Assembly (NCBI RefSeq): GCF_021026295.1
Contig: NZ_JAJNDA010000007.1
Coordinates: 124,001-188,000 of the forward strand
Direction of reading: 5' to 3'
DNA length: 64,000 nucleotides
From: Actinomycetospora soli
Lineage (GTDB): Bacteria > Actinomycetota > Actinomycetes > Mycobacteriales > Pseudonocardiaceae
The notes beneath the pieces are model-generated. The model worked only from the letters and a program-made list of their open reading frames with translations, made no database searches and was not told where the DNA came from. Below, in pieces: positions 57,512 to 64,000 of this stretch. The translations under genes and the position numbers were made by a program. Each line of letters opens with the position of its first letter. Position 1 is the first letter of the stretch.

Positions 57512-59200
57512 ATGACCGACTACGTCGACGCCGGCGAGGCCGTCGCCCACCGCACACTGTCCAACGTCAAGGGCGAGGCGCCCGCGACGCGCAACGTCGA
57601 CTACGAGCGCATCCAGGGTGCCCGGTCGGAGCCGGAGAACTGGCTCACGTACTACGGCACCTACGACGGACAGCGCTACTCGACGCTGAACCAGATCACC
57701 AAGGACAACGTCCGCAAGCTGGTGCCGGCCTGGGTCTTCCAGGCGGGGTCGACCGGCATGCACTCCGGCGCGTCCACCTACTCCTTCGAGGCCACCCCGC
57801 TCGTCGTCGACGGCGTCATGTACGTCTCCGGCCCCGACGGCAAGGTGTGGGCCATCGACCCGAAGACCGGCGAGGAGCTGTGGCGCTACAAGCACGCGTC
57901 GCCGTTCGACACCTCGCTGTGCTGCGGCAACGTGAACCGCGGCGTCGCCGTGGGCCACGGCAAGGTGTACATGTACACCCTGAACGCCCACCTCATCGCG
58001 CTCGACGCGACGACGGGCGAGAAGGTCTGGGACACCACCAACGGTGACGTCCGGGCCGGCGAGAGCGGCTCGGCCGCCCCGCTGATCGTCAAGGACATGG
58101 TCGTCGTGGGCAGCGCCGGCGGCGAGTTCGGCGTCCGCGGCCACCTCGACGCGTTCGACGCCCAGACCGGCGAGCGGCGCTGGCGCTGCTACACCGTGCC
58201 GAAGCCGGGCGAGCCCGGCTCGGAGACCTGGCCGGAGGACGGCGAGGCCTGGCAGCGCGGTGGCGCGAACTGCTGGATCACCCCGACCTACGACCCCGAG
58301 CTCGAGCTGCTCTTCCAGGGCACGGGCAACCCGGCGCCGGACTTCGACGGCGGCGTGCGCCCGGGGGACAACCTCTACACCGACTCGGTCGTGGCGATCG
58401 ACGTGAACTCCGGCGAGATCCGGTGGCACTACCAGTTCACGCCGCACGACCTGTGGGACTACGACTCGACGATGGAGAACCTGCTCTTCGACGCACCGGA
58501 CGGGCGCAAGCTGCTCGCCCACGCGGACAAGAACGGCTACTTCTTCGTCATCGACCGCACCAACGGCGAGCTCGTCCGGGTCTTCCCCTTCGTCGACCGC
58601 ATCACCTGGGGCGAGATCAGCCCCGACGGCAAGGTGACGCCGAAGATCTACCCCGACGAGGAGGGCGTCCCCGTCCACTTCTGGCCCGGCCCGGCCGGTG
58701 GCAAGGAGTGGACGCACATGTCGTACAACCCCGAGACCGGGCTGATCTACATCCCGGTCCAGGAGGTCGGCGCGACCGCCACCCGCCGTCGTCGGGAGTT
58801 CAAGGAGTCGATCCCCTACTGGGGCGCCGGCGTGGCCGTCGACCTCGACGACCACTACGGCTTCGTCAGCGCGGTCGACCCGCTGACCGGCGAGGAGAAG
58901 TGGCGCTGGAACCACGAGTACCCGATGTGCGCGTCGAACGTGTCGACCGCGGGCGGGCTCGTCTTCCAGGGCACGCCGAGCGGCGAGTTCGTGGCCCTCG
59001 ACGCGCAGACCGGCGAGAAGCTCTGGCAGTTCCAGTGCGGCAGCGGCCACCACTCGAGCCCGATCACCTTCGAGGTCGACGGGCGCCAGTACGTGGCCGT
59101 GCCGACCGGCTGGGGCGGCTGGGTCGAGGGCTTCCTGCCCGGCCTGCTCGGCGCCGCCGCGGGTGACGCGCTGTTCTGTTTCGCACTGCCCGAGGACTGA
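57512..59200 (+). CDS. PQQ-dependent alcohol dehydrogenase, lanthanide type
   Basis: This encodes 562 residues, an eight-bladed quinoprotein propeller. The vicinal disulfide is C137-C138 (TSLCCGNVN). Metal/PQQ residues are E205 (GGEFGVRG), N273 (GTGNPAPD) and D316 (HDLWDYDST). D318, two residues after the catalytic Asp, is the extra carboxylate that marks lanthanide-dependent XoxF/ExaF-like enzymes; calcium enzymes have Ala there. Alcohols such as methanol or ethanol are likely substrates. The N-terminus MTDYVDAGEAVAHRTLS has no signal peptide, unusual for a normally exported enzyme. No cytochrome c gene is adjacent. Confidence 0.9.
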   Translation: MTDYVDAGEAVAHRTLSNVKGEAPATRNVDYERIQGARSEPENWLTYYGTYDGQRYSTLNQITKDNVRKLVPAWVFQAGSTGMHSGASTYSFEATPLVVDGVMYVSGPDGKVWAIDPKTGEELWRYKHASPFDTSLCCGNVNRGVAVGHGKVYMYTLNAHLIALDATTGEKVWDTTNGDVRAGESGSAAPLIVKDMVVVGSAGGEFGVRGHLDAFDAQTGERRWRCYTVPKPGEPGSETWPEDGEAWQRGGANCWITPTYDPELELLFQGTGNPAPDFDGGVRPGDNLYTDSVVAIDVNSGEIRWHYQFTPHDLWDYDSTMENLLFDAPDGRKLLAHADKNGYFFVIDRTNGELVRVFPFVDRITWGEISPDGKVTPKIYPDEEGVPVHFWPGPAGGKEWTHMSYNPETGLIYIPVQEVGATATRRRREFKESIPYWGAGVAVDLDDHYGFVSAVDPLTGEEKWRWNHEYPMCASNVSTAGGLVFQGTPSGEFVALDAQTGEKLWQFQCGSGHHSSPITFEVDGRQYVAVPTGWGGWVEGFLPGLLGAAAGDALFCFALPED

Positions 59201-59247
59201 GTCCGAGGGACAATGGACGGACCGAATTCGAGGAAGGGAGGTCTGAC

Positions 59248-59328
59248 ATGGAGTGGGAGACCCCGGAGTTCACCGAAATCGGTGTCGCCCCTGAGGTGAC
59301 GATGTACGTCGCCCAGATGGACGACTGA
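59248..59328 (+). CDS. pqqA: PQQ precursor peptide PqqA
   Basis: This encodes 26 residues: [17 protein letters not shown] then TMYVAQMDD. The conserved E-V-T-M-Y core is present with E16 and Y20, the residues that become cross-linked to form PQQ. The size (usually 22-29) and position before pqqBCDE leave little doubt. The ATG follows AAGGGAGG by 6 bp. A strong hairpin starts 15 nt after its stop and probably keeps this peptide in excess over the downstream enzymes. It lies 47 bp after the dehydrogenase gene, so substrate and user enzyme are likely co-expressed. Confidence 0.95.
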   Translation: MEWETPEFTEIGVAPEVTMYVAQMDD

Positions 59329-59342
59329 TCTGGTAATGCCGC

Positions 59343-59372
59343 CAGGGGCGTCGGAGAAATCCGGCGCCCCTG
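59343..59372 (+). terminator. GAAA-capped hairpin between pqqA and rubredoxin gene
   Basis: CAGGGGCGTCGGA (59343-59355) and TCCGGCGCCCCTG (59360-59372) pair over 13 bp, with one G-T wobble, around a GAAA tetraloop. It begins 15 nt after the pqqA stop and ends 32 nt before the rubredoxin start. It likely acts as a partial terminator or a 3' stabiliser for the pqqA message rather than a full stop, because the operon continues. Confidence 0.7.
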
Positions 59373-59404
59373 CTCGGCGTGTGGAGCGAGAAACGGGGAA
59401 CCCG

Positions 59405-59605
59405 ATGAGTGCGCCGCCCGTGGCCAGCAAGTGGATCTGCGAGATGTGCGGGCTCATCTATGATCCGGAGGAGGGTGACCCCGACAGCGGCATCCCGCCC
59501 GGGACGCCCTTCGAGGACATTCCCGACGACTGGATGTGCCCGATCTGCGGCGCCGAGAAGGCGGATTTCCGTGAGGTGCAACCGGGAGAGGATCTCGACC
59601 TATGA
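59405..59605 (+). CDS. Rubredoxin
   Basis: This encodes 66 residues. The iron site is C12-x2-C15 ([12 protein letters not shown]) and C45-x2-C48 ([12 protein letters not shown]). The [22 protein letters not shown] spacer is standard rubredoxin. It carries single electrons in the cytoplasm. Its stop overlaps the next gene's ATG by 4 bp, so it is probably the electron donor for the R2-like diiron protein. A rubredoxin between pqqA and pqqB is not part of the classical pqqABCDE set. The ATG at 59405 is taken over an upstream start inside the hairpin. Confidence 0.93.
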   Translation: MSAPPVASKWICEMCGLIYDPEEGDPDSGIPPGTPFEDIPDDWMCPICGAEKADFREVQPGEDLDL

Positions 59606-60366
59606 TCACCGGGTACGGCCACTTCGTCCAACTCGCCGAGTCGCTGCAGTGGGACGAGAAGGCCATCGACCTCACCGGCGACGTCGAGGCGTGGCCGGAG
59701 CTCGAGGCCTCCGAGCGCGAGCGGGTGCTCGGCCTGATCGCCGGTTTCTGCGTGGGGGAGATGGCGGTCGCGACCCACCTCGGCTCGTTCGAGGACCGGG
59801 CGAGCACCGACGACCAGATGGCCGGCTGCTTCCGGGCCCAGGCGCGCGACGAGGCCCGGCACGCCCGCTTCTTCGACCGCGTCGCCGGCGAGGTGGTCGG
59901 CATCCCCGGCGAGAGCCTCGCCGACCGGCTGGACACCCTGCGCGACCGCGTGAGCCCCGAGCTGCTGGAGCTGTTCGAGGAGCGCCTGCCCACCCTCGCC
60001 GCCGACCTCGCCGCCGGGGAGAAGGACCTCACCGCGGCGGTCAGCCTCTACCACATGATCCTCGAGGGCGTGGTGCTCACGGCGGGCCAGCACGCCCTGC
60101 TCGCCGCCCTCGACCGGTGCTCGGTGAGCCTGCCCGGCGTGCACAAGGGCATGGAGCTGGTGCTGCGCGACGAGCGCTGGCACATCGGCTTCGGCTCGCG
60201 GGTGATCCAGAGCGCCGACGTCGTCTCCGACGAGATGGAGGAGCTCCTCCAGCAGGGGATGAAGGCCGCGCACGCCTGGGGCGAGCTCATCGACCGCAAG
60301 GACATCGAGAAGGTGGAGCAGCTGCACAAGCGCCGCCTGAAGTCCGTCGGCATCAAGTTCTGGTGA
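59602..60366 (+). CDS. R2-like (ferritin-like) diiron protein in pqq operon
   Basis: This encodes 254 residues, entirely helical. The diiron ligands of a ribonucleotide-reductase-R2-like four-helix bundle are complete: E53 ([10 protein letters not shown]), E84-x2-H87 ([10 protein letters not shown]), E155 ([10 protein letters not shown]) and E191-x2-H194 ([10 protein letters not shown]). Databases often label such proteins ribonucleotide reductase beta-like, but no nrdA is near. Its coupling with rubredoxin suggests an oxygen-activating oxidase or hydroxylase. Location within the pqq genes suggests action on PqqA, a PQQ intermediate or the alcohol dehydrogenase. Function is inferred, not established. 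Confidence 0.8.
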   Translation: MITGYGHFVQLAESLQWDEKAIDLTGDVEAWPELEASERERVLGLIAGFCVGEMAVATHLGSFEDRASTDDQMAGCFRAQARDEARHARFFDRVAGEVVGIPGESLADRLDTLRDRVSPELLELFEERLPTLAADLAAGEKDLTAAVSLYHMILEGVVLTAGQHALLAALDRCSVSLPGVHKGMELVLRDERWHIGFGSRVIQSADVVSDEMEELLQQGMKAAHAWGELIDRKDIEKVEQLHKRRLKSVGIKFW

Positions 60367-60373
60367 CCGCCCC

Positions 60374-61261
60374 GTGAAGGTCCGCGTCCTCGGGTCGTCC
60401 GCCGGTGGCGGGCTCCCGCAGTGGAACTGCTCCTGCGCCGGCTGCGCGGCCGCCCGCGCGGGCACGGTCGAACCCCGCACGCAGTCGTCCGTCGCGGTCA
60501 TCGACGACGGACCCGCTGGTGCTCGTGCATTTCTCGTCAACGCCTCGCCCGACGTCCGCCAGCAGCTCACGGCGGCTGCCGACCTGCACCCGGGCAGCAC
60601 GCGACGGAGCCCGGTCGAGGCGATCCTGCTGACCGACGCGGAGATCGACCACACGCTGGGCCTGCTCATCCTGCGCGAGGGTTCCGGGGTGACCGTGCAC
60701 GCCACCGCCGCCTCCGAGGCGGTGCTGCGCGAGGGGACCGGCTTCCTGACGACGCTCGAGGCCTACTGCCCGGTCACGGTGGTCGGGGTGGGGATCGGGG
60801 TCGAGCACGCCCTCACCGACGACCTGACCTACACGGCGTTCGACCTGCCGACGGGCAAGACCCCGCGGTTCCCGACGTCGGGTCCGGAGGAGGGCCGCGT
60901 CGTCGGCTACCGGTTCCACGACCGCCGGACCGGCGGCGTCGTGGTGTACGCGCCGGGCGTGGCCGACCTCGCGCCGCTGCGCGCGGCGTGCACGGGCGCG
61001 GACGTGCTGCTCGTCGACGGGACCTGCTTCCACGACGACGAGCTCGTCCGGCTCGGGCTGGGCCGCAAGACCGCCGCCGACATGGGCCACGTCGCGCTCG
61101 AGCGCTCGCTGGACGCGTTCGCCGACCTCGGCGTGCCCCGGATCGTGCTGGTGCACGTCAACAACTCGAACCCGATCCTCCTGCCCGGGGCCGCGGAGGG
61201 CCTCGTCGTCGGGAAGGCCGGGGTGGAGATCGGGACCGACGGGACGGAGATCGTGGCATGA
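60374..61261 (+). CDS. pqqB: PQQ biosynthesis protein PqqB
   Basis: This encodes 295 residues from a GTG. MKVRVLGSSAGGGLPQWNCSCAGCAAAR is the PqqB signature, with the zinc-binding C19-x-C21-x2-C24. The metallo-beta-lactamase-like metal site is represented by LTDAEIDHTLGLLILRE. In the family PqqB acts as an iron-dependent hydroxylase of the cross-linked Glu-Tyr intermediate. It lies 7 bp after the diiron gene and overlaps pqqC by 4 bp. Confidence 0.95.
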   Translation: MKVRVLGSSAGGGLPQWNCSCAGCAAARAGTVEPRTQSSVAVIDDGPAGARAFLVNASPDVRQQLTAAADLHPGSTRRSPVEAILLTDAEIDHTLGLLILREGSGVTVHATAASEAVLREGTGFLTTLEAYCPVTVVGVGIGVEHALTDDLTYTAFDLPTGKTPRFPTSGPEEGRVVGYRFHDRRTGGVVVYAPGVADLAPLRAACTGADVLLVDGTCFHDDELVRLGLGRKTAADMGHVALERSLDAFADLGVPRIVLVHVNNSNPILLPGAAEGLVVGKAGVEIGTDGTEIVA

Positions 61262-61944
61262 CGGCGGTGGCGGAGACGACGTTGACCGAGCGGCTGCGCT
61301 CGCAGGCCTCGCGCTACCACGCGGCGCACCCGTTCCACGTGCGCATGAACGACGGCGAGCTGTCCCCGGCCCAGATCCGCGGGTGGGTGGCGAACCGCTT
61401 CGCCTACCAGGAGGCCATCCCGATCAAGGACGCCGCGATCCTGTCGAACTGCCCGGACGTGACCGTGCGCCGGCGGTGGATCCGGCGGATCACCGACCAC
61501 GACGGCGTCGGGGACGACCCGGGCGGGATCGAGGCCTGGCTGCGGCTCGGCGAGGCGTGCGGCGTGCCGCGCGACGAGATGACCTCGCACGTGCACCTGC
61601 GCCCCGGCGTGCGCTTCGCGGTCGACGCCTACATCACCTTCGCGCGGACGAAGCCGTGGCCGATCGCCGTGGCGTCGTCGCTCACCGAGCTGTTCGCGCC
61701 CGACCTCATGGCGACCCGGCTCGCGGCGTTCGAGAAGTACTACACCTGGATCGACCCGACCGGCCTGCAGTACTTCCGCAACCGGCTGCACCAGGCCCCG
61801 CGCGACTCCGAGCACGCCCTGGAGGTGGTGCTCGAGCACTGCCGGACCCCGGAGCTCGAGCAGGCCGCCTACGACGCGCTGGCGTTCAAGAACGACGTGC
61901 TGTGGTCGATGATGGACGCGATCGACGCGGCGTACCCGGGATGA
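61258..61944 (+). CDS. pqqC: Pyrroloquinoline-quinone synthase PqqC
   Basis: This encodes 228 residues. The haem-oxygenase-like helical fold carries YHAAHPFHVRMNDGELSPAQIRGWVANRFAYQEAIPIKDAAILSNC, a highly conserved PqqC block. FARTKPWPIAVASSLTELFAP and YFRNRL follow. It performs the last oxygen-dependent ring closure and eight-electron oxidation to PQQ without a metal. Both ends overlap neighbours by 4 bp (ATGA). Length is normal (family about 240). Confidence 0.96.
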   Translation: MTAVAETTLTERLRSQASRYHAAHPFHVRMNDGELSPAQIRGWVANRFAYQEAIPIKDAAILSNCPDVTVRRRWIRRITDHDGVGDDPGGIEAWLRLGEACGVPRDEMTSHVHLRPGVRFAVDAYITFARTKPWPIAVASSLTELFAPDLMATRLAAFEKYYTWIDPTGLQYFRNRLHQAPRDSEHALEVVLEHCRTPELEQAAYDALAFKNDVLWSMMDAIDAAYPG

Positions 61945-62252
61945 GCGGGGACGCGCGCAGCGGAGCCGGACCGTCGACCCTGCCGGTCCCGACGACGGGT
62001 GTCCCGCGTCTCGGGCGCGGGGTGAAGTTCCGCTACGACCGGGCCCGCGACCGGCACGTGCTCCTGCTGCCCGAGACCGTGGTGGAGCTCAACGGCTCCG
62101 GCGCCGCGATCCTCGAGCTCTGCGACGGGGTGCGGACGGTCGCCGAGATCGAGGCCGCCCTGCGGGAGCGCTACACCGACGTGCCCGAGGGGCAGGTCGT
62201 CGCCTATCTGACCAAGCTCGCCGAGCGTCGACACGTGGAGATCCATGACTGA
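61941..62252 (+). CDS. pqqD: PqqA-binding chaperone PqqD
   Basis: This encodes 103 residues, slightly longer than the usual 90 because of an N-terminal tail of about 20 residues. The winged-helix peptide-binding fold is seen in VKFRYDRARDRHVLLLPETVVELNGSGAAILELCDGVRTVAEIEAAL. PqqD binds the PqqA peptide and presents it to PqqE. Its end overlaps pqqE by 8 bp, fitting their stoichiometric partnership. Confidence 0.95.
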   Translation: MSGDARSGAGPSTLPVPTTGVPRLGRGVKFRYDRARDRHVLLLPETVVELNGSGAAILELCDGVRTVAEIEAALRERYTDVPEGQVVAYLTKLAERRHVEIHD

Positions 62253-63366
62253 CGTCGAAGGGGCAGCGCAGCGGAGCGCGACCGCGGTGGAGGGGCCTCT
62301 CGGCCTGCTCGCGGAGCTGACCTACCGGTGCCCGCTGGCCTGCGCCTACTGCTCGAACCCGACCGAGCTCGCCGCCTACCGCGACGAGCTCACCACGGCC
62401 GAGTGGCAGCGGGTGATCACCGAGGCCGCGGACCTCGGGGCGCTGCAGTGCCACCTCTCCGGCGGGGAGCCGCTGCTGCGCCGCGACCTCGTCGACCTCG
62501 TGCGCACCGCCTCCGAGCAGGGGCTCTACACCAACCTCGTCACGAGTGCGCTCGGCTTCACCCCCGAGCGGGCGGCCGAGCTGCACGACGCCGGGCTCGA
62601 CCACGTGCAGGTGTCGCTGCAGGCCGACGAGCCGACGCTGTCCGACCGGATCGCGGGCTCGCCGTCGTTCGCGCGCAAGATCGACGCCGCCCGGCGGGTG
62701 CGGGAGCTGGGCTGGCCGCTCACGCTCAACGTCGTCCTGCACCGGCAGAACATCGACCGGGTGGCCGAGGTCCTGGCCGCCGCCGAGGAGCTCGAGGCCG
62801 ACCGCATCGAGCTCGCGAACACCCAGTACTACGGCTGGGCCGCGGTGAACCGCGCCTCGCTGCTGCCCTCGCGCGACCAGCTGGCGGCGGCCGAGGTGGT
62901 GGTCCGCGAGGCGAAGGAGCGCCTGCGCGGGCGCATGGAGATCATCTACGTGATCCCGGACTACTACGCGACCTACCCGAAGCCGTGCATGGGTGGCTGG
63001 GGCGCGCGCCAGCTCGTCGTCGTGCCGAACGGGAACGCCCTGCCCTGCCTCGCGGCGCACGACCTGCCGCTGCCGGCCGCGAACGTGCGGGAGCACCCGC
63101 TGGCCTGGATCTGGCGGGACTCGCCGATGTTCTCGGCCTACCGCGGCACCGACTGGATGCAGGACCCGTGCCGGTCGTGCTCGCGTCGGGAGATCGACCT
63201 CGGCGGCTGCCGCTGCCAGGCGTTCGCCCTCACCGGCGACGCCACCCGCACCGACCCGGTCTGCCACCTCGCGCCCGACCACGGCATCGTCGAGGCCGCC
63301 GTGGCCGAGGCGAACGAGGAGTCGCGTCCGGTCGAGCTCCCGCTGGTGGCGCGGCCGCACGCCTGA
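62245..63366 (+). CDS. pqqE: Radical SAM PqqA peptide cyclase PqqE
   Basis: This encodes 373 residues. The radical SAM motif is C29-x3-C33-x2-C36 (RCPLACAYC), with LSGGEPLLRRDLVDLV as the second SAM-binding segment. The SPASM region holds further cysteines (KPCMGGWGARQLVVVPNGNALPC, DPCRSCSRREIDLGGCRCQAF, DPVCHLAPDH) for auxiliary clusters. It forms the Glu-Tyr carbon-carbon cross-link in PqqA. It is the final gene of the operon and ends 14 bp before the hairpin. No pqqF-like protease is visible in the window. Confidence 0.96.
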   Translation: MTDVEGAAQRSATAVEGPLGLLAELTYRCPLACAYCSNPTELAAYRDELTTAEWQRVITEAADLGALQCHLSGGEPLLRRDLVDLVRTASEQGLYTNLVTSALGFTPERAAELHDAGLDHVQVSLQADEPTLSDRIAGSPSFARKIDAARRVRELGWPLTLNVVLHRQNIDRVAEVLAAAEELEADRIELANTQYYGWAAVNRASLLPSRDQLAAAEVVVREAKERLRGRMEIIYVIPDYYATYPKPCMGGWGARQLVVVPNGNALPCLAAHDLPLPAANVREHPLAWIWRDSPMFSAYRGTDWMQDPCRSCSRREIDLGGCRCQAFALTGDATRTDPVCHLAPDHGIVEAAVAEANEESRPVELPLVARPHA

Positions 63367-63380
63367 GGGGGCTTCGCCTC

Positions 63381-63420
63381 GTGAGTACTTGTGACGGCTA
63401 TCGCCGTCACAAGTACTCAC
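63381..63420. terminator. Perfect 18-bp hairpin ending the pqq operon
   Basis: GTGAGTACTTGTGACGGC and its exact complement flank a TATC loop. It lies between convergent pqqE and the exchanger gene, so it probably terminates both. The sequence is AT-richer than its surroundings and perfectly symmetric. Confidence 0.85.
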
Positions 63421-63433
63421 ACGCTCGGCACCT

Positions 63434-64000
63434 CTAGTCGTCCATCGGCACGCCGCCGAAGGCCACCAGGCTGACGACGAAGTAGGCGACGTACAGGGCG
63501 AGCAGGACGATCCCGTGCCAGCGGCGCAGCCGGCCGGTGGCGAGGAAGCCCGCCGCGATCGCCGTCATGACGATGAGCACGGGCAGGTGCCAGGCCACCA
63601 CGTCCTCGTCGACCGCGATGGCGCCGCCCGTGAGCAGGATGATCCCGAGCTTGCCGGTGACCGAGAAGACGACGCTGCCGATGACGTTGGCGACCGCGAT
63701 CTCCGGCGCCCCCCGGCGCTGCGGCTCGGCGGTGAGGAAGATGTCCTCGAGCGACAGGGCCAGCGTCGCGATCGTGACGCCGAAGACGGTCCCCTCGATC
63801 CCGAGGGTCTCGATCACGCCCTCGGTGGCCTGACCGGCCGCGACGGCGCCGATCACGAGCCCGACCAGGGCGAGGACGGCGAGCCCGAGCCCCACCGCGG
63901 GGGAGTGCGCGCGGGCCTTGAGGAAGCCCTGGTCGACCCGCAGGTCGGCCGGCAGCGTGAAGTGGTGGCCCGGGGTGGCCGGCGGCTCGTCGCGCAGCGC
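63434..64000 (-). CDS. Sodium/calcium exchanger-family membrane protein (partial)
   Basis: Frame is open to the right edge, so only the C-terminal about 188 residues are present. Several hydrophobic helices are visible (LGLAVLALVGLVIGAVAAGQA and later segments). A CaCA-type alpha-repeat-like stretch reads GVTIATLALSLEDIFLTAEPQRRGAPEIAVANVIGSVVFSVTGKLGIILL. These antiporters exchange calcium or another cation for sodium or protons. The closest motif is not canonical (SxEDxxxT in place of a more typical ST.PE.), so substrate is uncertain. It converges on the pqq operon. Confidence 0.7.
   Translation of the reverse strand, partial: ALRDEPPATPGHHFTLPADLRVDQGFLKARAHSPAVGLGLAVLALVGLVIGAVAAGQATEGVIETLGIEGTVFGVTIATLALSLEDIFLTAEPQRRGAPEIAVANVIGSVVFSVTGKLGIILLTGGAIAVDEDVVAWHLPVLIVMTAIAAGFLATGRLRRWHGIVLLALYVAYFVVSLVAFGGVPMDD

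Noticed and set aside
59602-60366. Annotation as ribonucleotide reductase beta subunit
   Set aside because: The diiron ligands match R2, but length is short, there is no nrdA/nrdI partner and the gene lies within pqq genes, so an R2-like oxidase label is safer.

Overview
The window comes from a very GC-rich Gram-positive actinobacterium. Evidence is the near-universal G/C third codon positions, the frequent GTG starts, GTGA/ATGA stop-start overlaps, the Asp23/DUF6286 envelope-stress operon, DUF3072 and DUF2127 proteins and an actinobacterial-type glutamate synthase. A Pseudonocardia/Actinomycetospora-like member of the Pseudonocardiales is my best guess, but this is inference. No tRNA, rRNA, CRISPR array, transposase or phage gene was found; the window looks like ordinary chromosome with several accessory metabolic islands.

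1-14.9 kb: a methylated-glycine catabolism island. It encodes sarcosine oxidase (soxB end, soxD, soxA, soxG), dimethylglycine oxidase, folate one-carbon enzymes (FchA-like cyclohydrolase, PurU), serine deaminase, a GntR regulator, a GbcA-like Rieske oxygenase, an FAD ferredoxin reductase, a Rieske ferredoxin and an MHS-type transporter. Together they would import glycine betaine, demethylate it stepwise through dimethylglycine and sarcosine to glycine, recycle the one-carbon units through tetrahydrofolate and send serine to pyruvate. The three redox-component genes share one promoter/operator layout (TTGAC(A/G), then GTTGCG-N24/25-CGCAAC). A second 14-bp operator type recurs upstream of the serine deaminase and the transporter.

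14.9-27 kb: housekeeping and envelope genes. A DUF2127 membrane protein, a TetR regulator, a quinone oxidoreductase, an SDR, a lipoprotein peptidase-like hydrolase and an ATP-dependent DNA ligase precede a seven-gene, mostly overlapping Asp23/Gls24 operon. A RibD-like reductase and a two-repeat DUF3072 protein follow. 27.3-33.5 kb: gltBD, closed by a 22-bp-stem terminator. 33.5-35.9 kb: a small unknown, a methyltransferase and an MTHFR-like protein.

36-48.3 kb: a surface or extracellular polysaccharide cluster. It has a GT2-GT4 fusion, a flippase, two acetyltransferase-fold proteins, a GT4, a PMT-type membrane glycosyltransferase, a phosphatase-like pseudoenzyme, a glycosidase-like lipoprotein and a PIG-L deacetylase. 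48.4-56.6 kb: a membrane-anchored Hsp70-like protein, divergent from a response regulator with three histidine-kinase-like proteins, only one of which looks catalytically complete, and a CYTH-like protein.

57-63.4 kb: a PQQ island. A cupredoxin-like PQQ-associated protein and a lanthanide-type PQQ alcohol dehydrogenase without a signal peptide precede pqqA, a rubredoxin, an R2-like diiron protein and pqqBCDE. A GAAA-capped hairpin follows pqqA and an 18-bp perfect hairpin ends the operon. The window closes inside a cation exchanger gene.
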